Numbered from the stretch's first letter, positions 28,940-40,434 are shown. The stretch: DNA of 64,000 nucleotides from Prorocentrum cordatum (GCA_963575745.1 CAUYUJ010004977.1:1-64000), one strand, 5' to 3'. Notes: a model not told the origin generated them from the letters alone. Numbers and translations are program-made.

Positions 28940-29248
28940 TTTTTTTTTTTTTTTTTCCTTTTTATTTTTTTTTTTTTTTTTTTTTTTTTTTAGTTATTTT
29001 TTTTTATTTTTTTTTTCTTTTTTTTTTTTTTTTTTTCCAACTTAAAGTTGCGTCGGAAATCCACCTATAAGGGGCCGAACAAGAAGGGCGGAAATTGCTG
29101 CACCCAACATAAGATAGGGCGGAAACCCACAGAAACAGCAACAGAAAAGTAGGGCGGAAGCTGGCATCAGCGGGGCTTGAAAAGTAAGGCGGAAATTCCA
29201 AGCCCTACTTACGAATTTTCCCAAAGTAGGGCGGATCCGAAGTCAGGG
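28702..29248 (+). mobile_element. Family B element, copy 1, expanded by a poly(T) tract (547 bp)
   Basis: Starts CCCTGACTCCAGATCCGCC and ends GGCGGATCCGAAGTCAGGG. Outside the T tract it matches copy 2 (39504) nearly base for base; copy 2 is 247 bp long. Confidence 0.92.
28733..29037 (+). repeat. Poly(T) tract of about 305 bases inside family B copy 1
   Basis: Almost all T with scattered single A, C or G. In the other copies the same position holds only six to eight T. Confidence 0.97.
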
Positions 29249-29406
29249 CACACAGACACCATGAATCGTCCACTCCCCAGAAAAGGATGGGAAAATCTGG
29301 GAATTGAAGAGTGTGGGGGGGAAGACGAACACCCAGGAAGTGCGAGAACGTGTGGGGAATCTGTTTCGTTGTGTGTGTTTCTTTGTGGGTCTCGGGGCCC
29401 CTTCAG
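29249..29406 (+). repeat. Family E repeat, right direct repeat and extension
   Basis: 29249-29315 repeats 28638-28701; the rest (GAAGACGAACACCCAGGAAG, TCTCGGGGCCCCTTC) matches family E at 41.9 and 44.25 kb. Confidence 0.85.
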
Positions 29407-30018
29407 AAAGTGGGGAGGGGAAAGGGGAGGGGAGGTACGAACTTTGCTGCGTGCAGCTGGTTGCGGCCCCGCCGACGGACGCCTTCCTCGGCACCAACTG
29501 GCGCCACCGACGCTGCGAGGCGCTGGAGACAGCAGGCCTTGACGGCCCCGGGCCCAGCGAGGGCCCCCAGAGGCCAACGGCGGCGCGCAGAACACCGCAC
29601 GCAGTCCTGCTTCGCTGCGCTGGAGCTCCAGGGCCGTCGAGCGACGTTGCCGCCGCCGTCGAGCGGCCGCCCCCGGGCCGAGCCTGCCCAGAGACGCCGC
29701 GGCGGCAGCGGCGCCAGCGGCGGCGCCAGCGGCGGCGGCGGCGGCAGCGGCGACGGCGCGCGGCTTCGGGCGGCGGCGGCGGCGCGGCGGCGGGGAGCGC
29801 GAGCCTGCCTCCGTCCCGGACGGTGCATGGGACGCGGCGGGTCGGCGCCCGGCGCCAGGGCGCCGGCAGCGCCGCGGCGGCCGAGCCGGCGTGCGCGGCG
29901 CGGTACGCCGGGCGTGCGGCGCGGGCGCTGTGCGGCGAGGCCGCGGCGCGCAGGGCAGCGCCGCGTCGGCGGCGGCGGCGTCGGCGGCGGCGTCGGCGGC
30001 GGCGTCGTCGAGGTTGGC

Positions 30019-30074
<56 letters not shown>

Positions 30075-30265
30075 GGTGGTGGTGGTCGTGGTCGTGGTCG
30101 TGGTGGTGGTGGTGGTGGTGGTGGTGGTGGTGGTGGTGGTGGTGGTGGTGGTGGCCGTCGTCGTCGTTGTTGCGCTCCCGCCCGCTCGCGGGAGCGCGTG
30201 CGGGGGGGGGCAGGATGAGAGGTCGTCGTGGTCGGTGGTCATGGCCGTGAGGGCAGGTGTGCTTG
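29407..30265 (+). repeat. GCG-rich stretch and GGTCGT/GGT microsatellite
   Basis: 29690-30000 is GGC/GCG-rich; 30010-30155 is GTCGTG then GGT repeats. Long frames on both strands are artefacts of this composition; no gene is supported. Confidence 0.75.
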
Positions 30266-30339
30266 TGTACCGCGCACGGTGGGGGCGCCGGTTAGTTAAA
30301 GGAATGTGCCCAGGAGGCTCAGACCCTGCAGGATCCCTT
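30266..30339 (+). repeat. Left direct repeat abutting family H copy 2
   Basis: TGTACCGCGCACGGTGGG through GCAGGATCCCTT, 74 bases. It recurs at 30515-30587 with a few differences. Confidence 0.9.
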
Positions 30340-30517
30340 ACAGTCGGGGCCCTGAAGAAGGAACCCTTTTCGTTGGGGAGGGGCTCGATGTTCCTTAAGT
30401 GTTTCACAGCTTGCATCAGGTTTTCCTTATGTTTTCGACAGGAAATCGAAGTTTAACTGATGGACAAAAGGGGCCTCGTTCCTTATTTGGGGTTTCTTAG
30501 GTCAACGCCCCGACTGT
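30340..30517 (+). mobile_element. Family H element, copy 2 (178 bp)
   Basis: Ends ACAGTCGGGGC and GCCCCGACTGT are perfectly inverted. It is exactly the length of copy 1 at 28021 and lies between 73-74-base direct repeats. Confidence 0.92.
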
Positions 30518-30587
30518 ACCGCGCATGGTGGGTGCGCCGGTTAGTTAAGGAATGTGCCCAGGAGGCTCAGACCTTGCAGGATCCCTT
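30515..30587 (+). repeat. Right direct repeat abutting family H copy 2
   Basis: TGTACCGCGCATGGTGGG through GCAGGATCCCTT; its first three bases coincide with the element's last three. Confidence 0.9.
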
Positions 30588-30906
30588 CTCTGATGAGGGT
30601 GGCGTGGGTGTCCACGGCCAGGCCTCGGTTGCTGTCCCACCAGCTTTCAGATCATGGATCCCTCATCCAAGGGCGCCGCAAATGCCCTCACCGTACCCTC
30701 CCTTCTCCTGCTCATGTCCGGCGGCGAGGTGTGGTTGGCAGCGGCATGGCTTCATCCCTCTGCCCAGAGGGGGAACGCCAGCATCGACCACGTCCCACGG
30801 ACTGCTCTGGGCCATCGGGCCCTCTCTCCTCACACAGTCGGCGTCGGCGTCGGCGTCGGCGTCGTCGTCGCGCTCCCGCCCGCGCGCGGGAACGCGCGCG
30901 GAGGAG
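30588..30906. other. Stretch without supported gene
   Basis: Only a short GGCGTC run at about 30840-30865 stands out. Confidence 0.4.
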
Positions 30907-30914
30907 GGGGAGGA

Positions 30915-31079
30915 TTCAGTCGGGCCTGGCCCTCTACAGGAGGAATATTCAAAAACAGTCCAAAAATAGTCTGGGGACAATTGTCCGACTGTTCTGGGCT
31001 ACTTTTGAATATGGTTTGCGCCTTTTTTATTTTGTTCGTCCAAAATCCTATTGTAATTGGGGGGACAGGCCCGACCTGA
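30915..31079 (+). mobile_element. Family A MITE, copy 3 (165 bp)
   Basis: Ends TTCAGTCGGGC and GCCCGACCTGA are inverted. The perfect 8-bp duplication GGGGAGGA flanks it at 30907-30914 and 31080-31087. Confidence 0.92.
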
Positions 31080-31087
31080 GGGGAGGA

Positions 31088-31742
31088 GCGGCCGGGCAGG
31101 AGGAGCAGGGAGGAGGCTGCCTGCCACAGGTTGCGCCATGGGTCGCGGCCCTCGGTCGCCGAGCACGGCGCGGCCCGTCGTGATGGCAGGTCGCGCCGGA
31201 GGTCGCGCCCTCGGCTGCCGCCGAGCCCGAAACGGCCTGCCATGCTCAGGAAATTCGGCTGTGCCAGAGGGAAGACACATTACGCCTCGGACTGGAGACC
31301 CGGGGCCCTGAATGTTCACAGCGCCCGCGCCCGAGTGCGCGCGCGGGCCTCCGAAAGCTCTTGTCGGCGTGGCGTTGGCGGCGGGGGGGTGGACATGATG
31401 AGGAGGAATCCGAGAGGAGGATCGAAGGAGGATGATGAGGGAGGAAGGAGGAGGAGGAGGATCGACACGGAAGGATCCGAGGAGATGAGGAACCCGGTAG
31501 GAGGAGGAGGAGGAGGAGGATCGAGGAGGGTCGAGGAGGAGGAGGAGGAGGAGGAGGAGGAGGAAGAGGAGGAGGAGGAGGAGGAGGAGGAGGAGAAGGG
31601 GGAGGAGGAGAAGGGGGCCAGATTGGGTTGGAGCCCTGCTCTGTGCTCTCGGGGCCATGGCGGCGGAGTGCAGCGCGGAGCCCCGCGCGAGGGCTAGGGC
31701 CCCAGAGCTAGGAAGGCCAAGACGGCGCGGGGGGCATTCATT
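31088..31742 (+). repeat. Gene-free stretch with GGA microsatellite
   Basis: GGA repeats occupy about 31400-31616; 31088-31390 shows no recognisable feature. Confidence 0.7.
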
Positions 31743-31927
31743 TTATGTCGGGCGTGTCCCCTACAGGGGGATTTTCCGCGGAAAAAAAAACCCAAACATA
31801 TCCCCAAAAAGTCAAAAAATACACCAAAAATAGTCCCCAGACTATGTTTGGACTATTTTTTATTATGTTGGGGGTAATTTTTATTTTTCGTCGAACATCC
31901 CCCTGTAGGGGCACAGGCCCGACTTAA
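31743..31927 (+). mobile_element. Family A MITE, copy 4 (185 bp)
   Basis: Ends TTATGTCGGGC and GCCCGACTTAA are inverted. The flanks CATTCATT and CATTGATT agree at seven of eight bases. Confidence 0.92.
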
Positions 31928-31972
31928 CATTGATTACGTTTACCCCGCGTGGGGATCTCAGGGTGGAGAGCT

Positions 31973-32097
31973 CCATGGCCCCGACGTCGTGATTTTTCAC
32001 AACGTGGTTCCCCGGAGTCGGCTTTTCTTCATCCCGAGTCGTTTTTTGTTGAAGGGCCGGTGCTTGGAGAGGGCCCCGGGGTGATCCTTTTCGCAAC
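31973..32097 (+). mobile_element. Family C fragment, degenerate
   Basis: CCCCGACGTCGTGATTTTTC and CCCGAGTCGTTTTTTG match family C; both ends are lost. Confidence 0.55.
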
Positions 32098-32369
32098 ATA
32101 TATAGCTCTGGGTGGACACATGCCCTATATCCACCCAGGCCGCCCGCGGGGGCCCATGGCGCCCTCTCGGCGGTGCCCCGTGGCGGTGCCCTGGTGCAGT
32201 CTCGCGGTGCCCTGGTGGGCGCTGGGCTGTGCCAGTGCCCCCCCCACCCCCCCCCCCGGAGGAGCGAGAAGCGCGAGGGCGACGGAGGATTGAAGGCGGC
32301 GCGACGTCTTGGGAAGTCACGAATGGGGCCCCAGCTCCATGAAGCATATATATATATATATATATTTAT
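32098..32369. other. GC-rich stretch ending in a TA repeat
   Basis: GGTGCCCTGGTG-type phrases repeat near 32170-32220; (AT)n lies at 32345-32365. No gene. Confidence 0.5.
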
Positions 32370-32494
32370 AGATTCCCTACCTAGGCTCTGCCTGGAGGGT
32401 TCTTACTCTCTTTCTCAAAGGGGCCGGGCAGTGGTCCCCGCCCCTGGCGGTTCCCCCGGTCCCCGCATGGCGGTTCCCCCAGTTGCGCCCCCCT
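32370..32494 (+). repeat. Dispersed repeat, left side of the compound satellite
   Basis: CCCTACCTAGGCTCTGCCT, GGGTTCTTACTCTCTT and AAAGGGGCCGGGCAGTG match 13508-13580. Confidence 0.75.
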
Positions 32495-33232
32495 TACCTT
32501 AGCTTTGCTTATCTCATCTTAGCTTAGCCTAGCTTAACTGATCTTAGCTTAGCACCTGATCAGCTTAGCCTAGCCTAGCGTAGCTTAGCTTAGCTTAGCT
32601 CATGTTAGCGCAGCTTAGCGCAGCGCAGCATTAGCATAACATAGCATATCATAGCATGGCATGCCATAGCATAGCATAGCGCATCATAACATAGCGCAGC
32701 ATAGCATAGCATAGCATAGCATAGCGCAGCCCAGCATATCATAGCATAGCATAGCATAGCTTGTTTTAGCATAGCACAGCGCAGCATAGCATAGCATAGC
32801 GCAGCATAGCATAGCATAACACAGCATAGCATAGCGCAGCATAGCATAGCATAGCGCAGCATAGCATGACATCGCATAGCATAGCGCAGCGTAGCATTTC
32901 ATAGCATAGCCTAGAATACCATAGCACAGCACAGCACAGCATATCATAGCATAGCATAGCGCAGCATAGCATAGCATAGCATAGCAGAGCGCAGCATAGC
33001 ATAGCATAGCCTTACATAACATAGCGCAGCCTAGCATACCCTAGCATAGCATAGCACAGCGCAGCATAGCGCAGCATAACGCAGCATAACGCAGCATAGC
33101 ATAGCATAGCATAGCATTGCATAGCGCAGCATAGCATAGCATAGCATAGCATAGCATCAATGCAAAGGCAGAGCAACAGCAGCAACAGCAAAGCAAAGCA
33201 CAGGCAAAGCAAAGCAAAGCAAAAGCAAGCTA
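32495..33232 (+). repeat. TTAGC, then AGCAT/AGCGC, then AGCAA pentamer arrays
   Basis: TTAGC units (32495-32620) become ATAGC/GCAGC mixtures to about 33155, then AGCAA to 33232. On the minus strand frames read Met-Leu-Cys-Tyr-Ala repeats, which are artefacts. Confidence 0.97.
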
Positions 33233-33440
33233 GATGTAGATGTCGATGTAGGTGTAGGTGGAGATTTAGATGTAGGTGTAGGTGTAGATGTGGATGTAGG
33301 TGTAGATGTAGATGTAGATGTACATGTAGGTGTAGCTGTAGGTGTAGATGTAGATGTAGATGTGAGTGTAGTTGTATATGTATATGTAGCTGTAGGTGTA
33401 GATGTGGATGTAGGTCTAGATGTAGATGTAGGTGTTAAGG
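33229..33440 (+). repeat. GATGTAGGTGTA hexamer array
   Basis: Six-base units GATGTA and GGTGTA alternate irregularly. Confidence 0.95.
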
Positions 33441-33450
33441 AGTACTACTT

Positions 33451-33486
<36 letters not shown>

Positions 33487-33518
33487 TTACTATTACTACT
33501 ACTACTACTACCTACTAC

Positions 33519-33575
<57 letters not shown>

Positions 33576-34402
33576 ATATTACTACTACTACTACTACTAC
33601 TACCACTACTACTACTACTAACTACTACTCCACTACTACTACTACTAACTACTACGACGACTACTAATACCTAACTACTACTACTACGACCGGACCGGAC
33701 CGAACCACGCTTTCATGTACTAACTACTACTACGACTACTACTAACTACTACTACTACTACTGCTACTGCTGACTGCTACTGCTACTGCTACTGCTACTG
33801 CTACTGGCTATCTGCTACTACTACTTACGACTACTACTACTAACGACTACTACTACTACTACTACTACTAACTCAATACTACTCTACCTACTACTACTAC
33901 TACTACTAACGACTACTACCACCTACTCCTGACCTACTACTATTTTACTAACACTACGAACTACTACTACACTAACTGCACTATACTGCACTCAATGCAA
34001 CTGCTCTGCGACTACGACTACTAATCTAACTCTCTACTACTACTACTACGACTACTACTACTACCCACTACTTACTAAACCTCTACCTACTACTTACTAC
34101 CTACTACCTACTACCTACTACCTAACTACCTACATTACTACACTACTACTACTATCTACTACTGAACTACTACTAACTACTCTACTAACTACTACTACTA
34201 CTACTATCCCTACTACTACTGTTACTACTACGACTACTAACTACTACTACTACTACTACTACTAACGACTAACTACGCTACTACTAATACTGCTACTGCT
34301 GACTGCTACTGCTACTGCTACTGCTACTAGCTACTTTGCTACTGCTACGGCTACTGCTAACTGCTACTGCTACTGGCACTACTACTACTACTACTACTAC
34401 TG

Positions 34403-34436
<34 letters not shown>

Positions 34437-34474
34437 AATACTACTACAATACTACTACAATACTACTACTACCA

Positions 34475-34534
<60 letters not shown>

Positions 34535-34535
34535 T

Positions 34536-34566
<31 letters not shown>
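33441..34566 (+). repeat. CTA trimer array, interrupted
   Basis: CTACTACTA blocks are separated by CTGCTA, CGACTA and irregular sequence between about 33690 and 34370. Confidence 0.95.
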
Positions 34567-34567
<1 letters not shown>

Positions 34568-34639
34568 GGGCTGACCGGGGGATGGTGGCCGGGCAGTTCG
34601 TCCGTGAGACGACTTAAGGGTGGTGATGGAGGTTTCGCG

Positions 34640-36140
34640 TTTCCAACAGCTTTAACAACTGCATGTATGATGATGCATGATGATGCATGATGATGAACGA
34701 TGGTGTAAGCGGATGTATAATGATGGTTGATGGTGTACGATGATGTTTGATGTTGTACGATGATGTATGATGATGTACGATTATGTATGATGGTGTATGA
34801 TGACGTATGATGATGCCTGATGGTGTACGATGTTGTTTGATGATGTATGATGGTGTATGATGATGCATGATGATGTACGATGATGTACGATGATGTATGA
34901 TGATGTATGATGATTTATGAAGATGTATAATGATGTATGATGACTGATGTATGGTGCTTGATGATGCAAGATGTATGATGTATGGTGCTTAGTGGTGTAT
35001 GATGTTTGATGTTTGATGTTTGATGTTGAATGATGTTTGGTGTTGAATGTTTGATGTTGAATGAAGTTTGACGTTTGATGTTTGATGTTTGATGTTAAAC
35101 GATGTTGGTTGTTGTGTGGTGTTTGATGTCTGATGTTTGATGCTGTTTGGTGTTTGATGTATGATGTTTGATTGTTGATGGTGTATGCTGTATGTATGAG
35201 GATGCTTGATGTTTGATAATTGATGCTTGTTGATATCTGATGATGCTTGATGTTTTATGTTTAATGATGTTTGGTATTTGGTGTGCGATGATTGATGCGT
35301 GATTCTTGATGGTGTATGATGTTTGGTGTTTCATGCCCGATGTGTGATGATATATGATGATTGATGATGTGCGATGTTTGATCTTTGATGTTTGATGATG
35401 TATTATGTTTGATGATGTATGATGTTGATTGTCTGATGTTTGATGATGTTTGATGTTTGATGATGTATGATGTTTTCTGTATGATGCGTGATGATGTATG
35501 GTGTTTGCTGTTTGTTGTATGATGTTTGATGATGTGCGATCTATTACGATGCATGGTATTTGATGATGTATGGTGTACGGCATTTGGTGATCTAGTATGA
35601 GATATGGATTTTGATGATGCATTATGAGGTATTGTGTTTGAAGGTGTATGTTGATGCATGATGTATGACACACGGTAATGTATGATGGTGTACTATGATG
35701 TATGGTGTTTGATGGTGTATTGTGATTCTGATGTATGATATTTGATGATGTGTAATGTTGTATGATGTATGATGTTTGATGATGTATGATGATAAATGAC
35801 GTATGATGTTTGCTGGTGTTTGATGTTTGATGATGTATGGTGGTTGATCATGCATGGTGTATGTACAATGTTACATGTTGCATGATGATGTATGGAGTAT
35901 GTATCATGTTGTATGATGCATGACGGTACGGTGTATGTACAATGTTGTATGGTGAATGATGACGTATGGTGCATGTGTCATGTTGTATGGTGCATGGTGG
36001 TGTATAATGTATGTATGATGTTGTATGATGAATGGTGTTGTATGATGTATGTACCACGTTGTAGGATGCATGCTGATAGATGATGTGTGTCGCATGTTGT
36101 ATGGTGTATGATGTTGTATGATGTATGTACCATGCGGTAC
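34640..36140 (+). repeat. TGATGTATGATG-type array
   Basis: A degenerate mixture of TGATGTA, TGATGTT and TGATGCA over 1.5 kb, changing gradually from ATGATG-rich to TTTGATG-rich to TGTATGATG-rich. Confidence 0.95.
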
Positions 36141-36145
36141 GTCTA

Positions 36146-36412
<267 letters not shown>

Positions 36413-36462
36413 ACGCCCTCGTCCCGTTCGACAGCCCCAATCACAAACATCACGCCCTCGTC

Positions 36463-37330
36463 GTCCGGCCTCCCAGGAGCCTCAGAGGCCTCTCTGGAGG
36501 CCCAAGAGGCCTCTCAGGAGGCCCAAGAGGCCTTTCAGGATGCCCAAGGGACCTGTCGGGAGGCTCAAGAGACCTCACAGGAGGCCCAAGAGGCCTCTCA
36601 GGAGGCCCAAGGGCCTTTTAGGAGGCCCCAGAGGCCCCTCAGGAGGCCCAAGAGGCTTCTCTGGAGGCCCAAGAGGCCTCTCAGGAGGCCCAAGAAGCCT
36701 TTCAGGAGGCCAAAGAGGCCTCCCAGGAGGCCCAAGAGGGTTCCCAGGAGGCCCAAGAAGCTTTTCAGGAAGCCCAAGAGGCCTCTCATGAGGCCCAAGA
36801 GGCGTCTCAGGAGGCCGAGTAGGTTTCTCAGGAGGCCCAAGAGGCCTCCCAGGAGGCCCAAGAGGCGTCTCAGGAGGCCCAAGAGGTGTCTCAGCAGGCC
36901 CAAAAGGCCTCCCAGGAGGCCCAAAAGGCCTCCCAGCAGGCCCCCCAGGAGCCCCAAGAGGCCTCTCAGGAGGCCTAAGAGGCATCTGAGGAGGCCCCAG
37001 AAGCCTCTCAGGAGGCCCAAGAGGCCTCTCAGGAGGCCCAAGGGGTTTCCCAGCAGGCCCAAAGAGGCATCAGGAAGCCAAAGAGGCCTCCTGGGAGGCC
37101 CAATAGGCCTCACAGGAGGCCCAATAGGCCCCCCAGGAAGCACCAGAGGCCTCCCAGGAGGCCCAAGAGGCCTCCCAGGAGGCCCAAAAGGCCTCCCAGG
37201 GGCCCAAGAGGTCTCTCAGGAGGCCCAAGCAACCTCTCGAGAAGCCCAAGAGGCCTCCCAGGAGGCCCAAGGAGCCTCCCAGGACACCAAGAGGCCTCTC
37301 AGGAAGCCTAAGACGGATTCCCAGGAGGCC
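36463..37330 (+). repeat. 21-bp minisatellite (GGCCCAAGAGGCCTCTC core), about 40 units
   Basis: The unit is GGAGGCCCAAGAGGCC plus CTCTCA. Because it is a multiple of three all frames stay open (Arg-Arg-Pro-Lys-Arg-Pro repeats), so the long frames are not genes. Its complement has CTCTTGGGCC, the family J core. Confidence 0.95.
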
Positions 37331-37500
37331 CCGCACGCCCCGCGCGCCTCGCGCGCCGCGCGCGCCACGCGCGCCCCGCGCGCCGCGCGCGCCCCGCGCG
37401 CACCGCGCGCCCCGCGAGTCCCGCGTGGCGCGCGCCCCGCGCGTCCCGCGCGTCCCCGCGCGCCCCGCGCGCCCCGCGCGCCCCCCCGCGCCCCCCCCAC
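37331..37500 (+). repeat. CGCGCGCCC array
   Basis: About 170 bases of nearly pure C and G with CGCGCGCC as the basic unit. Confidence 0.95.
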
Positions 37501-37526
37501 GCCGCCCCGGCCACCATCCCCCGGTA

Positions 37527-37718
<192 letters not shown>

Positions 37719-37992
37719 TACTGCTACTGCTACTACTGCGACGATGAGGAGAAGGAGGAGGACGGCGTTTACCGTTACTACTAATATTGCTCTCCTCGGG
37801 GCTCCAACTCCTGGGTAGGGTCGCTCTGGGATAATGTATTTATACAGGTCGAGCCGGGCTGCTCCGCGAGAGTCCAGAGGGGCCCGAGCCCGTGCGAGAG
37901 TGCGGCGAGCCCCGAGCAGACGCGGCGCCCGCGTGCAGCACCCACCCAGACCCCCAGCGCGCCCCGCTCTGCTCCACGGCGCCGGCCCCCAG
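37719..37992 (+). repeat. Dispersed repeat, right side of the compound satellite, then plain sequence
   Basis: GTTACTACTAAT, TCCAACTCCTGGGTAGGGTC and CTGGGATAAT (37768-37842) match 15349-15417. The remainder has no feature. Confidence 0.65.
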
Positions 37993-38182
37993 CGGTCCAT
38001 ATTCGGGCGAAGAGAATTATGCACATGCACCGATCCTGGCAAGGCCCATCTTTGACCCAGAATCGGTGCATATGCCTTCCTGGCCAAGGTAGGAGGGCGT
38101 ATGCACCGATCCTGGGCTCAGGATGGGCCTGGCCAGGATCGGTGCATGTGCATAGTTCTTTTTCCTCTACATATGGGCCCCT
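37993..38182 (+). mobile_element. Foldback element M (about 190 bp)
   Basis: ATGCACATGCACCGATCCTG at 38019 is inverted as CAGGATCGGTGCATGTGCAT at 38134. Arms extend with mismatches to GGTCCATAT and ATATGGGCC. The loop holds another inverted pair around GGTGCATATGCC. Confidence 0.85.
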
Positions 38183-38244
38183 TCCCCGGGACCCGCTCTT
38201 CGCCCCGAGCGCCGTCGCTTGGCAGCCCTGGGGCCCCGCGAGGG

Positions 38245-38436
38245 TTATGTCGGGCGTGTCCCCCTACAGGGGGGTTTTGGGCGAAAGATGGAAAATACCT
38301 TCAAAACATTTCAAAAAGGTCAAAACATGGTCAAAAAGTAGTCCCCAGACTATTCTTTGATTATTGTTTGATTCTTTTTGGTGTATGTTTGATTCCTCGT
38401 CGAACATCCCCCTGTAGGGGGACACGCCCGACAGAA
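38245..38436 (+). mobile_element. Family A MITE, copy 5 (192 bp)
   Basis: Ends TTATGTCGGGC and GCCCGACAGAA; inner palindromes CCCCCTACAGGGGG and CCCCCTGTAGGGGG are intact. The flanks CGCGAGGG and CGCGAGGC agree at seven of eight. Confidence 0.93.
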
Positions 38437-38569
38437 CGCGAGGCCTGCGCAGGGGCCGAAGACCGGCAGCGGCCTCCCGCCGTGCTTCCCTCCGTGCCCC
38501 GCGGCGAGGCCCACACCTCGGGCCTAATTAGGGCAGCCCCGCAGGCGGAGGCCCCGCCCCCGACCGCCA

Positions 38570-38645
38570 CCGGCGCCGACGACGCCGACGCCGACGACGA
38601 CGCCGCCGACGCCGACGACGCCGACGCCGACGCCGACGCCGACGA

Positions 38646-38688
<43 letters not shown>

Positions 38689-38692
38689 CGGA
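38570..38692 (+). repeat. GACGCC hexamer array
   Basis: GACGCC and GACGAC units; frames read Asp-Ala or Arg-Arg repeats. Confidence 0.95.
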
Positions 38693-39503
38693 GGCGCCTT
38701 GCCTGGCGGCGCTGGCCGGGCCCGACCGAGGGCCCCGGGCGCCTCCGCCGCCGCCGCCGGAGCGCGCCGCCACGGCCGCGGCGGCGGGCGCAGGCGGCTC
38801 GGCCGGCGGGCCCAGGCCTCCGACGCCTTGCTTTGTCAAAGTGAGAAGTCTCGGCCATCGCCACCCTGCTGCCGTCCTCGTCCCTTTTCGTTGTGTTCCT
38901 CCTTCTCCTCGTCCTTCTCCTCCTCCTCCTCCTCCTCCTCCTCCTCCGCCTCCGCCTCCGCCTCCGCCTCCGCCCCCTCCTCCTTATCTCTCTGTCTCGC
39001 TCTTGGTGGTGGCTTGGCACGCTGCGTCCTCCTCATTGACCCGCTGGGAAGTGGCGCTGGCCACCCAGTGTGCATGTCTTGGCAGTGATAGTGCGTGGGT
39101 AAAGAAACTCCTCCTCCTCCTCCTCCTCCTCCTCCTCCTCCTCCTCCATCTCCTCCTCCTCCTCCTCCTCCTCCTCCTCCTCCTCCATTTTTTTTTCCTC
39201 CTCCTCCTCCTCCTCCTCCTCCTCCGCCTCCTCCCAAACAGGTCAGGACGCGCGTCGGACGTGGAGGCGCCTCGAGGAGACTCTCGGAGGATCGAGGCTG
39301 CCAAGCAATGGCACTCAGTGTTGCATCGCCTCGGTCTAGGAGAACCGTCGGGGGCGGACAGAACCCCCAACAGTGGCACGTCGATTAGTGAATGGTCCGT
39401 TCTCGGCTCTCGAGAGGGCGCCGTGGCCGTCATTTTCCAGGCCTGCGCCCGCCAGGTTTGGGCCTCAGGTCGTTTTCACTAAACCACGTTTTACTAAAGG
39501 GGG
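38693..39503 (+). repeat. Two CTC microsatellites in gene-free sequence
   Basis: CTC arrays lie at 38905-38985 and 39107-39235. The rest shows no gene. Confidence 0.8.
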
Positions 39504-39750
39504 CCCTGACTCCAGATCCGCCCTACTTTGGCTTTTTTCCAACTTAAAGTTGCGTCGGAAATCCACCTATACGGGGCCGAACAAGTAGGGCGGAAATTGC
39601 TGCACCCAACATAAAATAGGGCGGAAATCCACAGAAACAGCAACAGAAAAGTAGGGCGGAAACTGGCATCAGCGGGGCTTGAAAAGTAAGGCGGAAATTC
39701 CAAGCCCTACTTACGAATTTTCCCAAAGTAGGGCGGATCCGAAGTCAGGG
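39504..39750 (+). mobile_element. Family B element, copy 2 (247 bp)
   Basis: Starts CCCTGACTCCAGATCCGCC and ends GGCGGATCCGAAGTCAGGG. Three internal 'AGTAGGGCGGAA' phrases give it a repetitive interior. Confidence 0.95.
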
Positions 39751-40434
39751 CTGTCCATCCCCGAAACCGGTGGTTGGTCGCCACCGCATCGGTGGCGATT
39801 CGGAACCCCCAGACAGGATCGCACCGCAGCAAAAACCCGTGGACGGGCGGTGTTTGGCCGTCGTCGGCCCCCGGGAGCCCGCGCCGGGGCGCAATTGGGT
39901 GCTAGGGACCGAAACATCGGGTCCCAGGCAAAGGTCGGGACTTCTGGGGGCCGCGTGCTGAACAAAAAGCAGGACGTCGCATGTCTGGGTTTCGACTGCA
40001 CGTAGTAAGCCGGCCACGCGCAGAGAGGGGTAGGGGGCTGTGGGAACGCTTCTTAGAATCGGAGGTTGCTTCTCAGAAGGCGCGGGCCTGCGCGCCACCG
40101 AGTAAGAGTGGCCCCTCGCTGGAAAGACCTCTGGTGCAGGCCGATGGGGCCCGACCCGATCGCCGAATGCGATGCGATGGCAGCGGCTTGCGCGCGTGGG
40201 TTTGGGCTTCCGCGCCCCACGAAAGTCGCGCACCAAAGGTCACTCTTGCCTAAGATCACTCTTGCGTGTAGCCGAAACGTGGCCAGAGGAAAAGGTCTCG
40301 TCACCACGGCTGGATGCTCTTCGACATGTTACACACTTTGCATAACTCCACCAGCCCATCCAGAGACGATGCCCAGAGGAGTTGCCTCGATCAGGGAAGT
40401 GGGCAGCACGCAGAGGAAGGGTCCCCCAGTCGAG
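39751..40434. other. Diverged family C and F remnants
   Basis: 39800-39995 has weak family C phrases (GGTCGGGACTTCTGGGGGCC, AGGACGTCGCATGTCTGGGT). 40015-40100 has AGAGGGGTAGGGGGC and GCTTCTCAGAAGGCGCGGG, related to family F. No gene. Confidence 0.4.

Noticed and set aside
29304-30456. Long Arg/Val/Trp- or Thr-rich frames on both strands
   Set aside because: Composition artefacts of the GCG-rich and GGTCGT/GGT tracts.
28638-30587. Reading the direct-repeat-flanked elements as tiny LTR retrotransposons (TRIMs)
   Set aside because: The cores have clear terminal inverted repeats shared with copies lacking the direct repeats, and no primer-binding or polypurine site is visible.
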